Assembly (NCBI GenBank): GCA_963778075.1
Contig: CAVZTJ010000006.1
Location: 1-64,000 of the forward strand
Length of the DNA: 64,000 nucleotides
Direction of reading: 5' to 3'
DNA from: JASHPR01 sp963778075
GTDB taxonomy: Bacteria > Actinomycetota > Actinomycetes > Streptosporangiales > Streptosporangiaceae
The notes under the pieces are model-generated. The model ran no database searches. It saw only the letters and a list, made by a program, of their open reading frames with translations, and was not told the DNA's origin. Both the position numbers and the translations under genes were made by a program. Positions within the stretch are counted from its first letter, which is position 1. Each line of letters starts with the position of its first letter. Positions 60,854-64,000 of this stretch are shown piece by piece.

Positions 60854-61955
60854 CGACCTCGAAGTGATCCGTGAACTGCTGGCCGGGAAGCCGCCGTCCC
60901 AGGACGTGAGCGACCACGTCAAGAGCCGGCTGACCGCGGTCATCGCTGCGGCGGAACTGGCCCCGGATGCCGAGCAACCGGTGCACCGCGACTCCCGCTC
61001 GCATCGCACCGCTGCCGAGGCCGCGCGGCGCCGCAGGCGGCTGGCGTGGCGCTCAGCGGGCGGGGTAGCGGCGCTGGCCGCAGCCGCCGTGGCCGTGGTG
61101 GCCGTCGTGGCGCCCGTCGCACGCCGGGCCAACGTCGACACCACCGCGTACGTGGTGAGGCGGGTCGGCCATGCGCTCAGCGCGGCCGAACCCGGCGAGA
61201 TCGCGCAGATGACCGTCACCACCCGCGGCGCGGCCATATACGGCGGCAAGGGCACCACGGCCACCGCCGAGGAATGGTCCAACGGCGACCAGTGGCGCCT
61301 GGTGACGTACTCGCCAGACGGGCGTCTCCTCTACGACGAGGGGTTCGGTACCTCGTCGCGCTACACCCTGGTCAGCTACCAGGCGCGGACGTGGGCACGC
61401 CAGCACGGACTGGGCCTCGGGCCCAGCGGGGTGTCGGTGCTGCCCGGTCCGCCCGGCTGCCAGCTGACGCCGGCCGCTGCCTCCCCGCTGCTGTTCGCGT
61501 ACGGGCTGCCGGGCACCCGTTCCACGTCCAGTTCGCTGCCTTCGACCGTCGCCAGAGACCTGCGCACCGCGGTCTCCTGCGGAGCCCTGGTCGACGCGGG
61601 CGGACAGCGCGTGGACGGCACCGAGGCAATCGAGCTGAAGAGCCGCCCAGGCAGCCCGGTCTCGGAGACCGTCTGGGTCAGCCAGAGCACGTACCTGCCG
61701 GTGCGCGTTGTTGTCCGCTTGAGTTTCGGCAAGCTGACGGGCCGCGAGCAGGCGGCGGACTTCACGTGGCTACCGCCGACCGCGCAGAACCTGGCCAAGC
61801 TCACCGTGCCCATCCCCGCTGGCTTTCGCCACGTCCCCGTCTCCAGCGCGGTCCTGCCGATCCTGCAGCAGCTCCCGGCTCTGCCGACGATGCCCAAGGC
61901 GTGGCCCAACAAGGTGACCTGTCTGGGACCTGACGGCCCGACCTGCACGAAATAG
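60840..61955 (+). CDS. CU044_5270-family membrane protein, probable sigma regulator
   Basis: 371 residues. Cytosolic N-terminus of 80 residues (VIRELLAGKPPSQDVSDHV; RRRRRLAW), one transmembrane helix (GGVAALAAAAVAVVAVVAPVA), then an extracellular domain with TAYVVRRVGHAL near its start. This is the standard CU044_5270 layout, always next to an ECF sigma factor. An anti-sigma role is inferred from position. It overlaps the sigma gene by 14 nt. Confidence 0.82.
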   Translation: MPAIDDLEVIRELLAGKPPSQDVSDHVKSRLTAVIAAAELAPDAEQPVHRDSRSHRTAAEAARRRRRLAWRSAGGVAALAAAAVAVVAVVAPVARRANVDTTAYVVRRVGHALSAAEPGEIAQMTVTTRGAAIYGGKGTTATAEEWSNGDQWRLVTYSPDGRLLYDEGFGTSSRYTLVSYQARTWARQHGLGLGPSGVSVLPGPPGCQLTPAAASPLLFAYGLPGTRSTSSSLPSTVARDLRTAVSCGALVDAGGQRVDGTEAIELKSRPGSPVSETVWVSQSTYLPVRVVVRLSFGKLTGREQAADFTWLPPTAQNLAKLTVPIPAGFRHVPVSSAVLPILQQLPALPTMPKAWPNKVTCLGPDGPTCTK

Positions 61956-61969
61956 TCAGGAGGCTACAA

Positions 61970-62668
61970 ATGACAACGACGTACCGGCGATCTGGCGGGC
62001 TCGCGGTCCTCGCCGCTGCGGCTGCCATCGGGCTGGCCGCGTGCAGCGGCGGCTCCAGCGCCCCGCAGGTCGCGAGCCTGGGCAACAGTGCCGGGACATC
62101 GGCGAGCAGCGGCGGCGGCGGGAGTTCCGCGGCCACAGGGTCAGGCAATGCGACGCAGTTGCTGGACGAGTGGACTACCTGCATCCGCGGCCACGGCGAT
62201 CCCAACCAGGCCGACCCGACCGTCGACTCGAACTCCGACATCGACATCACCATGGACAACGTCTCGACGACGCTGGCGGGCGAGGTCCACGGGGGCACGG
62301 GGCCGTGCAGCAACTACCTGAACGCGGCATCCGCCGCGTTGCGTGGCGGCCAGCCTGCCCCGCAGGCGCCGTCCATGGCCGTGCAGCTGAAATACGCCGA
62401 GTGCATGCGGGCCAACGGGGTCCCGGCATTCCCCGATCCCAATGGAAGCCAGGATCAAAGCCTTGGCAACGTGGACCCGAACAGCCCGACTTTCGAGAAC
62501 GCCGACAAGGTGTGTTCCAAAAAGACCGGCGAAACGTACTACGCGCCCGGCACGGCACCGCCGGGAGTGATCACGGTGAGAAGCTGCAACCCACCTCCCG
62601 GCAAGCAGTGCCCGGCAGGCGGCCCCGGTGCCAACGCCGGCAGCGGTGGGTCCGGCGCCAATGGCTGA
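61970..62668 (+). CDS. Secreted lipoprotein, function unknown
   Basis: 232 residues. Lipoprotein signal GGLAVLAAAAAIGLAAC (lipobox LAAC, Cys near 24), a Ser/Gly-rich linker, then a domain with paired Cys motifs (EWTTCIRGHGDPNQADP and YAECMRANGVPAFPDPNG). The repeated 'C-(x)-R-G/N-G-x-P-x-PDP' pattern is frequent in lipoproteins beside efflux adaptor genes. AGGAGG precedes the ATG. It overlaps the next gene. Confidence 0.82.
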   Translation: MTTTYRRSGGLAVLAAAAAIGLAACSGGSSAPQVASLGNSAGTSASSGGGGSSAATGSGNATQLLDEWTTCIRGHGDPNQADPTVDSNSDIDITMDNVSTTLAGEVHGGTGPCSNYLNAASAALRGGQPAPQAPSMAVQLKYAECMRANGVPAFPDPNGSQDQSLGNVDPNSPTFENADKVCSKKTGETYYAPGTAPPGVITVRSCNPPPGKQCPAGGPGANAGSGGSGANG

Positions 62669-64000
62669 GTTCTCGCCCAGCCGCCTGTTCTCCGCCAAAC
62701 GGCGGGCTTTGGTCATCGGCGCCGTCGTCCTGGCCGGCGGGGCCGTGGGCGGCGGGGTCGCGCTGGCGTCCAGCAGCCGCAGTCTCGTCCCGGCCTCATC
62801 GCCGGGCGGCCCGGCGGCGACCGCCACGGTGGTGCGGACCACCCTCATCAAAACGGTGCAGGTCGGCGGGTCTGTCGGCTACAACGGCTCCTATACCGTC
62901 GCGGCGCCGTCGGGGGCGAGCACGTCGACGATCGCCCAGGACCAGCAGGCGGTGGCCGCGGATGACCAGGCGCTGTCCGCGGATGAGCAGGCGGAGTCCG
63001 ATGCGTCCGCGTCCAGCGATCAGGCGGTCGCCGCGGCTCAGGCGAACGTCGGCACCGACCAGGCCGCGCTCGCCGCGGATCAGGCGGCGGAGGCAAGGGC
63101 GTGCGCAGGGTCGGGGGCTTCGTCGTCGGCGTGCACCGGCGACGAGCAGAAGGTCAGCGCCGACCAGGCCGCGCTGACCCAGGCCAGGCAGCAGCTGGCC
63201 GCGGCGCAGGCGGCCGCTAAGACCGATGACGACCAGGCCCAGGCCAAGGTCGGAGCCGACCAGGTCAAGCTGCGCGGTGACCAGGCCACCCTCACCTCGG
63301 ACCAGGCCACCGCGATGAACCCGGGCACGACCTACACCTGGCTGCCGCAGGTGGGCCAGGTCATCAGGCAGGATCAGCGGGCCTATGCGGTCAGCGGCGA
63401 GCCGGTGCCGCTGCTGTACGGCTCGGTCCCCGCCTACCGGGCGTTCTACGCGGGCATGCCCGACGGCCGCGACGTGGGTGAGCTGACCCGTGACCTGATC
63501 GCCCTTGGCTACGGCGACGGCCTGGCCCGGAGCGATCACTACTCGCCGGCGGCCGCCGCGGCGGTAGAGCGCTGGCAGAAGGCGCGGGGCCTGCCGGTGA
63601 CCGGGGAGATTCTGCTGGGTGAGGTGGTGTTCGAGCCGGGCCCGATCCGGGTTACCTCGGTCACGCCGTCGGTCGGCGCGTCCATCGCCGGCGGGGGAGG
63701 CGGGAGCGGCAGCAGCGGCGGAGGCGGCGGCGCGGGCGGGGGCGGGACCGTGCTGACGGCCACCGGCACCACCCCCGTCGTGACCGTCGATTTGGGTGTT
63801 TCCCAGGAATACCTGGTCAAGCCCGGTGACGCGGTGTCGGTCGTGATGCCGGACGGCACCACGACCGTGGGCGGGCACGTCGAGACGGTCGGCACGGTGG
63901 CCACCTGCCCGGGAGGCAGCGGCACCGGCACCGGCGGCGGGAGCAGCGGGAACGGCTCGGCTGGCCAGTCGCCGTGTTCGTCGGCCGGCAGCAACGGCAG
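62661..64000 (+). CDS. Efflux-adaptor-like protein with peptidoglycan-binding domain (partial)
   Basis: At least 446 residues; the C-terminus lies beyond the window. ATG 62661 overlaps the lipoprotein stop (62666-62668). An N-terminal membrane anchor (RALVIGAVVLAGGAVGGGVAL) is followed by VRTTLIKTVQVGGSVGYNGS, which opens a MacA/HlyD-like barrel. A long Asp/Gln/Ala-rich coiled coil (about 90-230) with recurring DQAALxADQA blocks is next. Then a peptidoglycan-binding domain (DVGELTRDLIALGYG, AVERWQKARGLPVTGEI) and further barrel strands. A MacB-type ATPase and permease would be expected downstream. Confidence 0.85.
   Translation, partial: MAEFSPSRLFSAKRRALVIGAVVLAGGAVGGGVALASSSRSLVPASSPGGPAATATVVRTTLIKTVQVGGSVGYNGSYTVAAPSGASTSTIAQDQQAVAADDQALSADEQAESDASASSDQAVAAAQANVGTDQAALAADQAAEARACAGSGASSSACTGDEQKVSADQAALTQARQQLAAAQAAAKTDDDQAQAKVGADQVKLRGDQATLTSDQATAMNPGTTYTWLPQVGQVIRQDQRAYAVSGEPVPLLYGSVPAYRAFYAGMPDGRDVGELTRDLIALGYGDGLARSDHYSPAAAAAVERWQKARGLPVTGEILLGEVVFEPGPIRVTSVTPSVGASIAGGGGGSGSSGGGGGAGGGGTVLTATGTTPVVTVDLGVSQEYLVKPGDAVSVVMPDGTTTVGGHVETVGTVATCPGGSGTGTGGGSSGNGSAGQSPCSSAGSNG

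Noticed and set aside
1..64000. tRNA, rRNA, transposase or integrase genes and attachment sites
   Set aside because: I looked for T-loop sequences, rRNA cores and DDE or tyrosine-recombinase motifs and saw none; without a search tool, divergent cases cannot be excluded.

Overview
This is a 64-kb, very GC-rich window (roughly 70% G+C by eye, G/C in nearly every third codon position). It looks like chromosome from a morphologically complex actinomycete. The evidence is the gene order helicase - bldG - anti-sigma kinase - hppA (as in Streptomyces), the nth - NUDIX - marP - epoxide-hydrolase-like block (as near M. tuberculosis Rv3674c-Rv3670), GTG/TTG starts, apparently leaderless GTG genes behind TAGGNT -10 boxes, and a DUF574-type methyltransferase remnant. 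The genus cannot be fixed from sequence alone. No rRNA, tRNA, CRISPR, integrase or transposase was seen.

Layout. 0-9.5 kb: a membrane glycosyltransferase-like gene, a ComF-like phosphoribosyltransferase, nth, a NUDIX hydrolase, marP, DUF309, an alpha/beta hydrolase, a holin-fold membrane protein and a HAD phosphatase. 9.6-18.2 kb: MrfA-like helicase, bldG and partner kinase, the membrane pyrophosphatase hppA, serB and a secreted sedolisin. 18.4-25.2 kb: QueA-family enzyme, SDR, a GAF histidine kinase/LuxR regulator pair, a lone ABC ATPase, a TauE/SafE permease and an HD hydrolase. 25.2-39.4 kb: an alpha-glucan/sugar locus with a CUT2-type ABC importer, a LacI-type operator, a secreted glucodextranase/glucoamylase, a second glucoamylase gene broken by many frameshifts, and a secreted alpha-amylase with substituted active-site motifs. 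The space between them holds broken small genes.

39.7-56.7 kb is a signalling region: an OmpR regulator, an NfeD-like/flotillin-like pair, two response regulators, a large membrane histidine kinase, two full-length FtsX-type permeases plus two remnants, their ABC ATPase, a receiver-HTH-adenylate cyclase fusion, then a cyclic-nucleotide-binding protein and a metallo-beta-lactamase-fold hydrolase. Together these could sense envelope stress, drive an ABC exporter and make, bind and perhaps remove a cyclic nucleotide. 56.7-64 kb: a CrtI-like oxidoreductase, cyclodeaminase, SMP-30 protein, and an ECF sigma factor operon with a CU044_5270-type protein, a lipoprotein and an efflux-adaptor-like protein cut by the window end.

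Two structural themes recur. First, short tandem duplications (18-46 bp) lie over the 3' ends of at least six genes and carry the stop codon with them. Second, two copies of a 42-nt palindromic element lie 8.5 kb apart.
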